Part shown: positions 1-11,699 of the stretch, one piece after another
Layout: each line of letters begins with the position of its first letter
Numbering within the stretch: the stretch's first letter is position 1
NCBI GenBank assembly: GCA_947359465.1
Contig: OX375877.1
Span: forward strand, 55,816,944 to 55,880,943
DNA from: Metellina segmentata
Taxonomy: Eukaryota; Arthropoda; Arachnida; Araneae; Tetragnathidae
DNA: 64,000 nucleotides
Reading direction: 5' to 3'
The notes under the pieces: model-generated
Seen by the model: only the letters and a program-made list of their open reading frames with translations
Databases searched by the model: none
Told to the model about the DNA's origin: nothing
Translations under genes and position numbers: made by a program

Positions 1-639
1 ATGCATAACAGTTTCATTGTAATGCATCAACCCATTAGAAGAATTCATTATACATGTACCAATGATTAATTTTAAAGGATATTGTAGACCTACAGCTCTA
101 TACAACGAAAAAGACGAAGCAAGAGTCCAGCTCCCGCGAGTCACGTGCAATTCAAGTCAAGTGGCTTGGACAAGTATTCTTTAACCCTACGATAACACGT
201 GATTTGAGAAGGTGTAGGGTAGCTTCTAACCCTCAACACACTTAACGACTAAAAAAACCAGATGCCTATTTATAAAAAATTGTAAAATCTGCTGTTTTCG
301 TGGCTATTAGATTGGTTGTGGGAAGTCACGAGTAGGCGGAGTTTCTAATTGTAATACGAAGTATGAAAAATTCTTACAGTTGAAATAACCATGGAAATAA
401 TGTGGAGTGTAAAACGATTGCCGTGCGCATCTCATTGTTTTACTTGTATTGATCAAAAATTAAGTTTTCCAACAATATTGTTTTACCAGAAATGCTCAAA
501 AAGAAACACTATGCGAAAGAAAAGTAAGTTGACAGATGATAGTGGGAAAAGGCTTATACACTGCTGGTGATCAGCAAAAGTTAAGATAGTGGTGAAAAAA
601 AGTTTATACATAACCAGTGATATCACGGATAGTCAGGTT

Positions 640-860
640 TAAAAAAATATATCATTTAAGATTGACCCTTTGGAAGGATTCCATTGATCCTTTAGGTTAA
701 AGTCATTTTGAAAGATTCTATTGTTTCTTTCATTAGGAATCTTTTAGAAAGATTTTATTGCTAAATTTCTTGGAACAGAATTCTTTGAAAAGATTCTATT
801 ACTATTTTACTTATAACGTAAATAGAAAGATTCTATTGGTGAAGAAGGTAAAAATTGGTT
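640..860. repeat. Cluster of degenerate AGATTCTATT units
   Basis: Six or so imperfect copies of GAAAGATTCTATTG are spaced 30-70 bases apart. A related cluster occurs at 63540-63760. No coding sense. Upstream (1-640) nothing else is recognised. Confidence 0.5.
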
Positions 861-1194
861 AGTCCTATAGGGAAGACTACAAATTCCACGGTGTAATCAT
901 ACGGGGAGTTAAATTAAATGATTGGTTGGAACATAAACAAAGCGTTTTAACAGCTGGCCGATTTCGCAGAGATTCTAGTTTAAAGATTATTGTTCGGTGC
1001 CTAAAGTTATAACTGTGACAACTACTTGAGGGGAAAAAACATCCACGAATATTGCCATTCAAGCTTTTGTGTTTAACAGCTTTTTTCTCACGACTTTCTA
1101 ACCTTTTCAAAAATCTATTGAGTCAAGGTCGATTGCCTTCTCGTCGGAGCCACACTTTACTTTAATCGTATCACAAGATGAAAAACTTTGTTAC

Positions 1195-1319
1195 CTGCAT
1201 CAAGGACAGCAAAATATGCACTGAATCCCGTCCCCTCAAAACAACAGTCTGAGCGAAACATGAAAAGCATCGAATTCCCTGAAGAGATCATTACTTCCGG
1301 TCGTTCACTCTGACAGTAT
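1195..1319 (-). CDS. Gene C exon 7: end of CUB domain 2
   Basis: Acceptor TATTTCAG, donor GCAG/GTAACA. The first base completes Arg, then YCQSERPEVMISSGNSMLF and GTGFSAYFAVLDA close the second CUB domain. FRSD carries the conserved Asp. An unusual double Cys (DCCFEG) follows it. The exon leaves in phase 1, so the coding sequence must continue towards the left edge of the window. No further exon was recognised in 1-1194. Confidence 0.88.
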
Positions 1320-1532
1320 CTGAAATAGAAATCAATTTTATGATGTGTGTCACCTTTGATAATCGTGATACATTTCTAAATAATATATCGTCATTGCTCT
1401 TGCTTTTTTTCATTTCCGACACCCAAGGAGCCGAGGCTGGAAAAACATGCAGCTGATTGTCTGAAGAGCTTAGACAAAAGATTTGTTCTACGCTTTTTTA
1501 TGCAACATTTGAATAAAAATTACAAGTAAATA

Positions 1533-2250
1533 CAGTAGAACTCCAACTACCCGAACTCTATTTATTCAGATCGCCAACTATTTAGATCACTTTGAGAGAA
1601 AAAAGAAGTCAGCAAAATCATCCGCATTTTAAAAGTTTCTTATCTGCGAATAACAAAAACGAAGAGGACGAAGTGTCTATGAGGACATAAGAAACATCAT
1701 AGTGAAAATTCCTCGATGTTCCAAATACAGCGCAGAGGTTATTGTACGCGAATGTCTTGTGTGTAATTCTTCGGACCTTAGATACCAAATTCTCAGTGAC
1801 GATGAGCTCACTCAAAGTGTGAGAGAACTCATTGATGACCCGGAAGATGACGACGACTAGCTACTCAACCAGAGACGACACTGTCAGCTAGTAAGAAGTT
1901 TGAGAGCCTGGACACAGCGAAACAATGGACGGTGCTACAGCCTGAGTGCGACCATATACAGCTATTCACTGCCAAGGGCATGGGAAACTTGGCTTCACGA
2001 AACGACTAAAGACAGCAATACTGACATTGACCGATATGTTCAAGCAATGAAACATTTTAATACAGAATGTAAGAACAAAATATAAGCGAAATTGTTTTCA
2101 TAGTCATTAAATTACATTACATACTAAATACAAATTAGTTTTTACTACGGAATAACATTTTTTCGTGAATTATCAAATTATTCGGTTATTCTGTTTTCCG
2201 GAAGGGGTCTAGTTCCGGTGTATCTGGTTAGTTGGAGTCATACTCTTCTA
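1533..2250 (+). mobile_element. Tigger/pogo-type (Tc1/mariner superfamily) remnant
   Basis: The left end CAGTAGAACTCCAACTACCC follows a TA, and the right end (about 2225-2246), read in reverse, is AGTATGACTCCAACTAACC, giving matching inverted termini of the pogo/Tigger kind. Between them the plus strand holds the C-terminal end of a jerky/Tigger-like transposase: a frame ending SVRELIDDPEDDDD and a stop near 1858. A degenerate CENP-B/jerky-like acidic tail follows. Most of the transposase is deleted. Confidence 0.6.
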
Positions 2251-2644
2251 CAATGCCGCTGTCGGTAGTGTGGTTCTTTAATCATCGAACAAATTCAGAG
2301 GAACAGTGAACCACATTTCATTTATATAGTACGACCCAGACCTCCGGAAAATCCATCCACTGGTAACTTTGAAGCCAAATCACCATGAGACTTCCCCGGG
2401 CGAGTAGATAAATTCAAAATCTAAGCTCAAGGTTCTAAGCGACACGCACAGATGAATCCGAGTTTCCGGTGCGAGAGGTGAAAATTTCGATTTGTCGCGC
2501 GCTTGTTCATTTGACGATTCTTATTTGACGTCAACCAGAAATCTACACATTACCAAATTATATACTTCAATGAAAGGTTTAAAAAATATATTTAACGTCA
2601 CGTGTCCACGTGGCCTCCCCAGGTGTCCCGCTAGAGGGCGGGCC
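2251..2644. other. Intron stretch without recognised features
   Basis: No open frame or repeat was recognised. It is slightly GC-richer than its surroundings and includes a palindromic CACGTGTCCACGTGG near 2596-2612. Confidence 0.4.
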
Positions 2645-4805
2645 CCCTAGTTGATTATATTCCCTGAAAATTATTAAATAAAAGCTGAGTCGCAATATAT
2701 TAATGTAATATTTGTTAGGAATATTGTAACCATAGAATATTATGACATACCAATACCAAAAGTTTACTTGCACTTAATCATCAGGAAGAGGCTTGAAATC
2801 AGCCATATGGTCAAATTAAGGCATAATTGATCGTGTAAAGAATGCGGATCTAATGAACCCGTCTCTACTTTGAAACCCATAAACCTTAGCGGATGCTTAT
2901 GTCACTAACATGACACACCGTTCAACTGCCTGTGTGTGACATGGAAAGTGAACAAAGTCCTATTCTGGATTTTTTAATCACGCACATTGGACCTAAATAC
3001 GGTAGTGTATATATCACTGAGGATTGGGGGAGACGTAATAGTAATTGATGACCTGTCAATCAATCCTGTATAGCCAGCAGCTTCAAAATACAGTTTTGGT
3101 GGGAGAAATGCACGTACAGACTTTTCATTGGAAGATGATTCTCTAGACTTAATTATACGTCGTGCAGAAGTTCTCTGATGTGCGGTCATTCATCCTTCAA
3201 CATACACAGCAAGATATTCTCAGGATGAGCAAAGAACGAATTTCGACAAATTACTCCATCAACGACGTCCTTGAGATAAATACCTGGATCTAAAAATAGT
3301 ATTTCACATATGCTTAGCTCCATCTTTCTGCGAGTATTTAGACTTTATATTAAACCAGTTTGGAGTGTACACTTTCATAACAAATTCAGCGATTTGTTTC
3401 AACTTCAAAGAATCTGGAGAACTAACATATTGCGTTAGAACTCTGTTCGCAGTTGTTAGCCAGTGTGAATGTGATAATGGACCAAGACTGCGTATAGCCA
3501 GTTCATCAGAACTTTACCCAATCGTACCGCTTGAGATATTTCTAGTAAATACATTTGATCCTTGCTTAAGTCACGTCTATCAGTTGTTGGTAACTCGCCG
3601 TTTATAATTTCGAAAGTTGTCACTAGCAAAGTTTCCCATGTAAGGAGCGCCTTCCCAATATTACCAAAATGTGATTTGTCGCAATTTGTTAGCCCATCCA
3701 ACGTTTCAAACAAATGTCTCAGAATTAGCTCATTAAAATGTTGGAGACATATTACCCAATGCAGAAGTTTACCAAGTTTCAATTCCAAACACCGAATCAC
3801 ACCGGATTTCCATCCGGGTGAGCTAACTCTGTACTGTCACAGCCAGTTGTCAGAAGTTCTGGATTTGGCTGTGACTGGAATTGGAAAAATCTCTCGTGAT
3901 CCCTTCAAAATATCTGATAATAGTCCAGTCAGAATCAGTTTTTCAGTTTGGGGTGCAAAATGATGGACTCAAATGAGTTATGTAACATGAACCCGATTCT
4001 TCAATAATAGATAAATGTTCCTCTTTTGCTTTTCTCGTGTATCTTTTAGTATCTACTCTATCTTCTATCAATGTAGAATCTTTACGCCCATCGAAATACA
4101 GCCCCTTCAACGGTAATGTTTGAGCTTCACTTTAAAGCTTGAAATTCTAAATCCTTTCTAACTTTAGCCTTTTCCCTTCGTAGCTTGTTTTTGTCAACCA
4201 CCAAATTTGAGTTGTCGCTAGTTATGAGACCGACATAGTGAAGAACACTTGAAGCAATTGCTGCCACAGTCCAGTCCTAGACTCCAAACCTGTCAGTAAC
4301 CACAGCAGTTAAAGGAAGTCAATTCGCATTTGTGATTATTTGTTTACAAACGGTGTTAATTTTTTGTACTTAAGATCAGTAAGATAGATTAAACGGTTCG
4401 ATGTCGATGATTTGTAAATGTCCAGATTTAAAACTAGGAGGAATGTCAATTGTTAACACACCTCCCTTCTTTTCACTTCCTGTCAGATACAGACAGCATG
4501 AGAAGACAAAAAAAATGAACTTTTCTTCAAAAATTTCAAAATTTCAATTGCGATGCAGAAACAGAAGATACAATTCGATCCAAAATATATTTTACACCTG
4601 TCATATTAAACCCCCTCTTCCATACTATTAGAATAGCAATACTGAAAAACAATTATATTTCCTACTCCGAGTAAAAATTACCAATTTTTACCCAAATCTC
4701 TAAAATCCAAGTGCGATGCGGGGGCATATTTTACATCGTGTTTATTGAAACCAGAGAGAACCCTTTCCGCACTATTAGAAGAGTGATTTCGAAAAAAAGT
4801 GTCTA
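2645..4805 (-). mobile_element. DNA transposon copy A (same family as 21605-23425), left end missing
   Basis: Shares extended similarity with the complete copy at 21605-23425, including the 3' inverted-repeat arm (about 4480-4800), but retains an extra internal stretch (3200-3960). The minus strand shows broken transposase: a frame containing HTQAVERCV and, further upstream, the 114-residue frame 3456-3800. The HTQAVER..KLVTEAS segment recurs in many uncharacterised arthropod and cnidarian transposon-derived proteins; I do not assign a superfamily. The left arm present in copy B is absent. Confidence 0.65.
3456..3800 (-). pseudogene. Transposase C-terminal fragment of copy A
   Basis: 114 codons open on the minus strand, including LLHWVICLQHFNELILRHLF and LGKVLMNWLYAVLVHYHI. 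It lies upstream of the frame holding the TQAVERCV motif (about 2900-3000), as expected if both came from one transposase. The downstream frame is broken by stops near 2990, 3180 and 3250. Confidence 0.45.
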
Positions 4806-5024
4806 ATAGTTTAACCGAATGTCATATGCGATTTATGTCGTGAAACTTTCGTTTTATATTTTTCTTCATTGGAACCTATTCTAATTGGAATCTTGAAGAG
4901 TTAGTCATCAAAATGAGATATTGATTCCAAAGATTTACATTTCTCGTTAAATATTATTCATTTTGCAAATCATACAATTATAATTCTGAATAAAATTCTG
5001 AAATAAATGTTTTCCATTATTTAC

Positions 5025-5152
5025 CTCGTGTAGTTCGTGTTGAAATTTCCTGTTAAGCTGACCGCTAGGTAATCTTGTTCACATAATGGATCGTCAGACA
5101 TGATATCGAAACTTTCATTGAATCTGACATACACTTTTATTCCTTTCGTTAC
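5025..5152 (-). CDS. Gene C exon 6: middle of CUB domain 2
   Basis: Acceptor AATTTAAG, donor AG/GTAAAT. It encodes VTKGIKVYVRFNESFDI, then DDPLCEQDYLAVSLTG, the central CUB strands with the third Cys and the Asp of C..Dyl. It enters in phase 0 and leaves in phase 2 after NTNYT. A nearby alternative AG acceptor exists upstream, but only this one keeps phase with exon 5. Confidence 0.88.
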
Positions 5153-5864
5153 CTTAAATTTAAAAAAACGTACCTTGAAATAGAATTCAGGGAGCATAAA
5201 AATACTTCCTATCATAATGTGGAAACGTTTTTCGTATGTGCTCTCTCAAATTGTATCTTTTAATTATATGTCTGTTATGTCGCGAAAACGATTTTTTTGT
5301 GAAGATCTATTCGAATTTCTCGTATGCTTCAACAAAATGAAATTATCTTGAACGATAGAAGAAAACCGAATTTTCATAATGATTAAATGAATGGGACATA
5401 CTTAAAGTTGTTATTCGAGTTGTTCAACAAGTATTGAATTATTGTATTTGCACACATTTTATTGAAGCGAGCACTTTTATTAAAAAATATAATTAGAACT
5501 TGTCATGAAGCTAAAATTTTCTTCAGTTATTATATTTTAAAGTAAAGAAACAAATTATAAATAGTTAAATTAAACTATGAACTGACAAGGTGAAAAATAG
5601 TATAAGCTGTACGTATTTTACATACCTAATAATTACTTACAACTCTTAAGCATTAAATTCAATTTTAGTTTGGAAAACATTTTCAAGGAAAAGTAATTGC
5701 AATTGTAATATATGTTTGTGCTTAAATATTTTCTGTCCAAGAACTAAGAGAAATACTGATTGCGATGATGTCGATTCTTATGGAAGATTTTACGTACATG
5801 ACTGTTCACACATTATATTAAAAGAACAATTCCGTTGCAGTTACACATATATAAGCATCATTAC

Positions 5865-6090
5865 CTCTATTTTCCACACACAAATTTGATTGCTATAATA
5901 TTGATGAGGGAAATTAGGCGTCGCAAATGTTCCATAGTGGACATGTTTGAAAGTCTGCGAGCACTCCGTGTTGTATATTTCTGCAAGAATACTAAAGCCA
6001 CGCTTCTGAATAGTAGGATTCGAAAAGAATCGAAATTGAAGATATGTATCCTCAGACAAAATTACACGTCCGTTTTCGTTTCCACAGTAC
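5865..6090 (-). CDS. Gene C exon 5: end of CUB domain 1 and start of CUB domain 2
   Basis: Acceptor TTTTCTAG, donor GAG/GTAATG; 226 bases, leaving in phase 0. YCGNENGRVILSEDTYLQF and GFSILAEIYNT are the closing strands of CUB 1. CSQTFKHVHYGTFATPNFPH and QICVWKIE open CUB 2, with its first Cys pair intact. The FRFFSN segment has Asn where calcium-binding CUBs have Asp. It is separated from exon 4 by a 12.8-kb intron stuffed with retrotransposons. Confidence 0.92.
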
Positions 6091-7661
6091 CTAGAAAAAA
6101 CAGGACAAAAGAATCTAAGTAAATAATTTATTGAAGGAACTGGTAATACTAGGTTTTATTGAAGTTCTATATCTTGTTATGATTTAGCCTTTTAATACGA
6201 ATCGAAAGGTATCTACTTAGCAATTTTTTCTGCTAGCATACTTTTTGCTATGTATAAGAATTGTTTTCTTCCAAGCTAAATGTGGGTGGCGGTATTATTT
6301 CTTCGGCGATACGTGTTACCAGTACTTACTCCGAACATGACTGCAATTTACTTCTTTTTCAACTACGATTTCAGCATTTGTGAATAAAACAATCCAACGA
6401 ACGATTTCGGAATTGATGCATTACAGTTGATTGGTCAACCTCAATCACATTAAACTCCAAAAAGACGACAAGATACATTTTAAGCTAACCCCGATATCTG
6501 CAATATAAAGTGATGGTATTTGGGAAGCGGATTTACTTGACTTTTCAAAATATATTTGATTTTTTTCTCTAAGTTAATTATTTGCAGAGTTATTAAGACT
6601 TTAATTAAAGTGGGAAAACCTAAAGTATGTATGGAAAACACCGGAAGTGGCCGTTGAGGAACCTAAAACCGATCAAAATATATTCTATGGGGACTTAGCA
6701 CCTTAAAAATTACAAAAATACGGAAAAATATTGTTTTTGCTTTAAAAGTTACTTTATACTGTTTAAAATGTTGTCCTAGAAAATCAAACTGATTCTTGTA
6801 TTTTTTTTTAAAGTTATAAGGATTTTTGTGAGTGTACACTTGTGCGATCACAGTGTTTCGAAACCGAAAGTAACCACATTTGTGCGTCTGCAAAGCCTAT
6901 ATATTTATTTTCGATTAATTAAATGAAATAGCTTAGAAGATGAAACATTTCTTTGTAACTCTTACTGATATCGTGGCTTTTTTTTATTTACATCACTATT
7001 AGCGCTATACGAGTAAATTATAGAGATTATTTGCGAAAAAAGGAGGCTTTAGGTTAGTTTGTTTGATATTTGTTATTCTGTGGTCTCTTTTTCTGTTTAT
7101 ACGTTATGATTAATTAAAACCTAAACGTAAACGACAGAGCTTTGAAGGTATATAAAGTAGGAAGGTACATATTACAAAGGTTTAGTTTCAGATATACAAC
7201 TTTACTTTCAGAAAGGATGCCTAAATATTGAATAATTATTATTAAATATACCAGCGTCTTGCTTCTGATGAACTTTTAGAAGGATCTTCCAAGGTCCATG
7301 ACAAATGAGAATCTATACATCATGATTGGGTCCAAGTGTCCAAATGAGAATTTTGTGTCCAAAAAACGTGTCGAAATGTCCACATCAGAAGCAGTTGGCG
7401 AGTATAATATAGGGGTACTGTCAACTATTCAACGTATTAAGAAAGCTGTTGGAATTAGGTTATGATCCGATACCTTAAAACGTGGACAGATAATTGATGA
7501 TCGAAAGTATCAGCGAAAGAACAGTTTAAGTGCCAAATTTCAAACGTTTAAAAATTAGTGAAAATAGAATCATCAGAACAAAGAAATTGGCTCTTAAAAA
7601 ATAGAAGGGATCACTTATGGTCCAGGGTAGTTTTAAACTTCACTTATATGTAGATAGTAGC

Positions 7662-7692
<31 letters not shown>

Positions 7693-8301
7693 GGAGAGAG
7701 AGAGAGAGTAAACATTTAAATAATTTTTATTTATAATTTTATACAATAATTTTAATTTAAAACTTTAAACTGCTTTTTCTACTACTTCATTTTTTGTATA
7801 TATCTTACAATTCAAAATGCAAAGCCTTTTCTAATTTCCAATTAATTGACTTCAAATTTTTTTACAGCATGTATAGAACCTTATTATGAAATACAGGTAT
7901 GCATTTTTATTTATTTTGAGAAGAAATTTAAAAAAAATATAAATGTGCAGTAAAGTGACGTTTTTTGTGATATTTTACGTAAAGCAAAATAAAAGTAATC
8001 CCTTTCATTTTTCATATCAAGATCTGTTCAATGTATCTTCAATTCCATACCTGTAAATTTAAATTGTTTTTAAAGGAATATTATAAAAAAATTCGAGCTT
8101 ATATCATAAAAATTAAAAAAGAAGATACTCTTTAAAATTTCAAAAAAACTTTCAACGCTTTTTTAATTTTAATAATTTTTAACAAAATTTGAAGAAAATT
8201 GTTTGTTTAAATTTTTATGTATAATTATCTGACATACGAAACTGCAAAAAGTTTATCTACAAGTGTTGTCAGTAAAAAAATTATTTTTAAGGCGCCCGGT
8301 C
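6091..8301. other. AT-rich intron of gene C
   Basis: No coding region is recognised. It contains an (AT)n tract followed by (GA)n at 7662-7708. Confidence 0.5.
7662..7708. repeat. Compound microsatellite (AT)n(GA)n
   Basis: About 14 AT units run directly into AGGGAGAGAGAGAGAGAG. Confidence 0.9.
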
Positions 8302-8787
8302 CCTGTGGCAAAGTGCTAAAAGAGGACATATTGATTCACCTGTCGCCTGGCCTGCTGAAATCGTTCCTTGTTTGACAATGCCTAGTTCCTCTGTTGGAAT
8401 AGAAGTGAAAAGGTGGGGAGCTCCCCTCTTGGAGGTTTCGGACGATGGAAAACTGCCCAAGGGTTTTTCCCATGGTACGGGAGATTCGAGGCTTGGATCA
8501 GAGAGGGCTGGATTAGCGAACGACATTGTTTGACAGACTCGAGAAGAGTTTGGTAGTTGTAAGGGCGGCAAAAAACTAGCGACGGACAAGACTTTTAAAG
8601 TAAAGTCTCCGGTGGTGACTATTTGCTATATTTATATAAAATTTTATGAAATTTACTGTTTAACAGAGCAATACTATAAAATTTAAAAAACCAAGAAATA
8701 AAATAATATTTGTTATTATACAATACTCAGATCTAAAATATCCTTCCTGCTAAATCGTATCCAATCCCGTTGTTAACATTGTTACAG
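8302..8787 (+). repeat. 5' LTR of the Gmr1-like element
   Basis: Starts TGTGGCAAAGTGC and ends CATTGTTACA. It matches 13630-14112 nearly end to end with scattered substitutions and small indels, implying an old insertion. Confidence 0.75.
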
Positions 8788-8823
8788 CTGGTTTCAGCTT
8801 CAGCTCGATATTCGCTCCAGTTA

Positions 8824-9234
8824 GGCTCGATGCACACATCCGCTTTTTCAACTGCGGCACCGAAGCCCAACTGTGCACATATAACCGTGAAATGACGCAA
8901 GTACTCATTTCGCGTCATTTACGATAAATATTTCATGTAATAAAACCTGTTTTTTTCGCTTACTAGGTGTAAAAAAATATATATATATTTTGAAACAAAA
9001 TAGACGTTACTGGATACAACCATTTATTAATTATTATTTACATTCCATTTATTTATGAAAACAAGGAACTTCAGTACCGAGAGGCTTCTGCGGCGCCTTG
9101 AGGAACTGCGGTACAAATTGCACGCACGGTGGAAGTGCGTCGCCGCAGCGGCGCCGTAGGCATTTGTGCTCTACTCCATTGGATCTAATGTATCTCAGAC
9201 CGTACGTTGAAAAGCCGGATGTGTGCACCGGGCC
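8824..9234. mobile_element. MITE, PIF/Harbinger-like, 411 bp
   Basis: The left terminus GGCTCGATGCACACATCCG and the reversed right terminus GGCCCGGTGCACACATCCGG are inverted repeats continuing through CTTTTTCAAC. Both ends are flanked by TTA (8821-8823 and 9235-9237), the 3-bp duplication typical of PIF/Harbinger. No transposase is present. Confidence 0.75.
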
Positions 9235-9259
9235 TTAAAAAGCTACAAACCTGGTCAGG

Positions 9260-9539
9260 ATCGACCATAGCTAAAGAACTTTATTTTTAAATCCCGTCTA
9301 TTACGACGATGGACGGAGTGACAGTTCCGGAAGCTGAATTGCCGGACATCATCAGTGGACCGAAATCCCGACTATTACGACGAGGGATACTAGCGACGGC
9401 TCCGGACGTTGAAATGTCGGATATTAGCGGTGGACCAAAATATCGTCGGAGGGATACGAGTTACGGTTCCGGAAGCCCAGAAAAAAAGCAAAAAGACCCT
9501 GAAAGAGCAGCCCTTTGGCCAAACGGACGAGAGAGGTGA
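9260..9539 (+). repeat. Imperfect tandem repeats in the retroelement leader
   Basis: Three copies of a roughly 90-base unit containing ATTACGACGA, a CGGACGTTGAA-like segment and GGACC(A/G)AAAT form an open frame (9309-9539, with DISGGPKYRRR-like repeats). Possibly the start of gag or a structured leader; function unknown. Confidence 0.4.
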
Positions 9540-9852
9540 GTCCTGTTTTGAAAAACTTCAATCTGAGATCCAGTTAGTTTAAGGTATTAAATTGGGTAAG
9601 CTATTGGTCGGTCGTTCTGGTATGAAACGTACTTAGTTCTTGATAATTTTGTTTTTATCTGTTGGGGTTGTATAAGTGCAAAAGGTTACTGGTGTTTGAT
9701 TTATGGTTATTTATAGTGTGTCTTTATATTGCACCCCTTTGACTCAGTCGGAATCACTGTAGTGGTTGGGAAACGTTGGTGTTTACTATTTTTTCTTGTT
9801 AACCCAGAGTAAAATTTTAATCGGTTTAATTTTAGTTTATTCAAGAATAGCC

Positions 9853-10827
9853 ATGTCATCTTTCATAAAACGCATAAATAGGCAGAAAAAGATCTTCAAA
9901 CAGCTAGCCGCGGAATTTGAAGTTAAGGTATCTGACTCAGATCTAGTCAAAAATATAATCAAAGGTATTCAGAGACACACGATTTCATGGAGGAAACCGC
10001 ATAAAGTTTCTTAGATAGAATAATGGAAGAGAGTAAGGAGGAAAGGGAACATAAACGAACCGAACAGGAAAAGTTAGATAAGATAGCTAGAGAAAAGAGT
10101 TCGAATTAGAAAAATTGAGAATGAGAAGTACTCTCGAAACGTCAAGTACAAATTCTATGCATTATTCTTTGTGATATTCCAACGGCAAGTTCAGAAAGAA
10201 AACATGGAAGAGGGTAGATGGGTATCCCAATTAATTACAATGTTGCCAGCAGACGTGGCAGAGCTAGTAGTTAAAGAACCTGTAGAGAAGGGATACGACG
10301 ACTATCACATGAAGCGAATGCTCGTGAACGCTTCAGGTTAAGCACGGTTGCTTTAAGGATGAAATTTTAGAAGCCCCACAGAAAACCAGGGGCGTTGTGG
10401 TCCGATCTGGTGTACGAATTGTAAGGTTATTTGGATAATTGGTTGGAGTCGGCGGAAGTAAATGACTTTCAAGCACTGAAACACCGCATGCTCACGGAGC
10501 AATTAAAAAGAGAGTACATCCAGATCTCAAAGAGAGATATTTAGAGAATTGGAGTATTTTCGTAAGGTTTCAGACCTGGCCGAAAAATTAGATCACTATG
10601 AAAGTGTAAAGAGAAAGTTTAGGAGAACTGAGATCAAAGATTGGGAAAAGAGTTTGTTGGGAAAGAGAAGTCAGGATAATATCCCAGAAAAAAATGTTGA
10701 TTTAAAAGACAAGACGGGAAGAGGAGGGAACTCGGAGCCCCTTAAACCTGACTTAAATAAAAATTTCGACAGGAAAAAGGAGGTAGTTTGCTTTCAATGT
10801 AGAAAGCCAGGCCACATAAGTCCGTAA
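9853..10827 (+). pseudogene. SCAN-like gag of the Gmr1-like element with CCHC zinc knuckle
   Basis: In three frames the plus strand carries a coiled, charged N-terminal part (MSSFIKRINRQKKIFKQLA), then VSQLITMLPADVAELVVKEP, WLE..EVNDFQALKHRMLTE and a helical FRKVSDLAEKLDHYESVK segment, ending in the retroviral knuckle CFQCRKPGHISP, whose last Cys is lost at a stop. The LLP/WL/F..L...ML..QLK pattern resembles the SCAN-type capsid domain of Gmr1-like gag. It is broken near 10015, 10105 and 10340. Confidence 0.6.
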
Positions 10828-10899
10828 TTTCCGTTTCTAAAAAGAAAGACAGGGGATGTAATGTGCAATATAGGAACTCGAACTGATTTCGGCGAGAGT

Positions 10900-11270
10900 T
10901 TTACCCCTTTCTTGAATACAGTACTGGTAAACGGGATAGAACGGAGTTGCTTGCGTGAGGGTCAGGGATCGACTTATGCGCAAGAAGTTCGATTAAAACC
11001 CAGGATTTGTTGGGCGAAGTGACCTGGATTAGGTAGCCGCTGTATAATTAGCGCACGTGTCTGCCTTTGGCAAAGGTTGAGCTCCAGGGGAAGTTTGGTT
11101 CCATAGTCACGAAAGCTGCTATTAAGCCAGACGCTTTGGATCAGGGTTTTTATCTTCTGGGAAATTAGACGGCCCAGAATATTGAAGAGCATCTGAAAAG
11201 CCCTGTGTCACGAAAAAATAGCTGGACATCTGGGAGCTACCTAAGGCTAAACATCGCGTATTACGACAGT
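10900..11270 (+). pseudogene. Protease and integrase zinc-finger remnants
   Basis: After gag come a protease-like segment (near 10960: GSTYAQEVRLKP) and a later one (KPDALDQGFYLLGN, about 11120-11165), in different frames. At 11205-11265 KIAGHLGAT and KAKHRVLRQY resemble the integrase HHCC region (HLG..KA..RL). Assignments are by pattern and moderate at best. Confidence 0.4.
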
Positions 11271-11284
11271 ACGAACAATGACCC

Positions 11285-11660
11285 ATGAGAGTTTAGTTTT
11301 CAGTCCTGAGGAACTGGTGCTGGAAAAGAATTTAAGGACCCTCCAAACTATTGTGTACGAGAATTGGTTGGAACCTGAGGATTCAAACTATGATGTGGTA
11401 GAGTATATTCAAAACCTGACAAATCCGTTAAAGATGTGACAAGAGTTGACTACCGCAAGAATGGCTGAACGCCAACTAAAAACGAAATTGTAGTATGACA
11501 AGAATGCGGTTACAAGAAATTTTAAAGCGGGGGATCGGGAAACAAAATTTCGGACACAAATTATTTGATAGACTTGCCCGACAAACGTGACAAAAGCACG
11601 ATTTATCACTTTAACTTAATGAAACCCTATAATGGCAGGCCCGTGTGTTAATCTAATTAT
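11285..11660 (+). pseudogene. Integrase C-terminal region lying upstream of RT
   Basis: SPEELVLEKNLRTLQTIVYE is the conserved stretch after the integrase core (SPfeLvyGr.vR). It is followed by a DVVEYIQNLTNPLKM helix, TARMAERQLKTKL, YDKNAVTRNFKAGD and, near 11608-11640, the FNLMKPYNGRPVC closing motif (H.N.LKPY). This is the integrase C-terminal domain, and it ends about 100 bases before the RT linker. Three stops interrupt it. The DDE core itself is missing. Confidence 0.65.
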
Positions 11661-11699
11661 CGATTAAGGGTAAGAAGAGATAGAACAGGAAGCAGATAT

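Noticed and set aside
877..1110. 77-residue minus-strand frame
   Set aside because: Low-complexity antisense of an AT-rich repeat region; no splice-phase link to gene C exon 7.
3562..3963. 133-residue plus-strand frame
   Set aside because: Antisense to the transposase of copy A; no recognised motif and its partner copy does not conserve it.
8287..8589. 100-residue minus-strand frame
   Set aside because: Falls within the 5' LTR, and a similar frame occurs by repetition in the 3' LTR (13664-13897).
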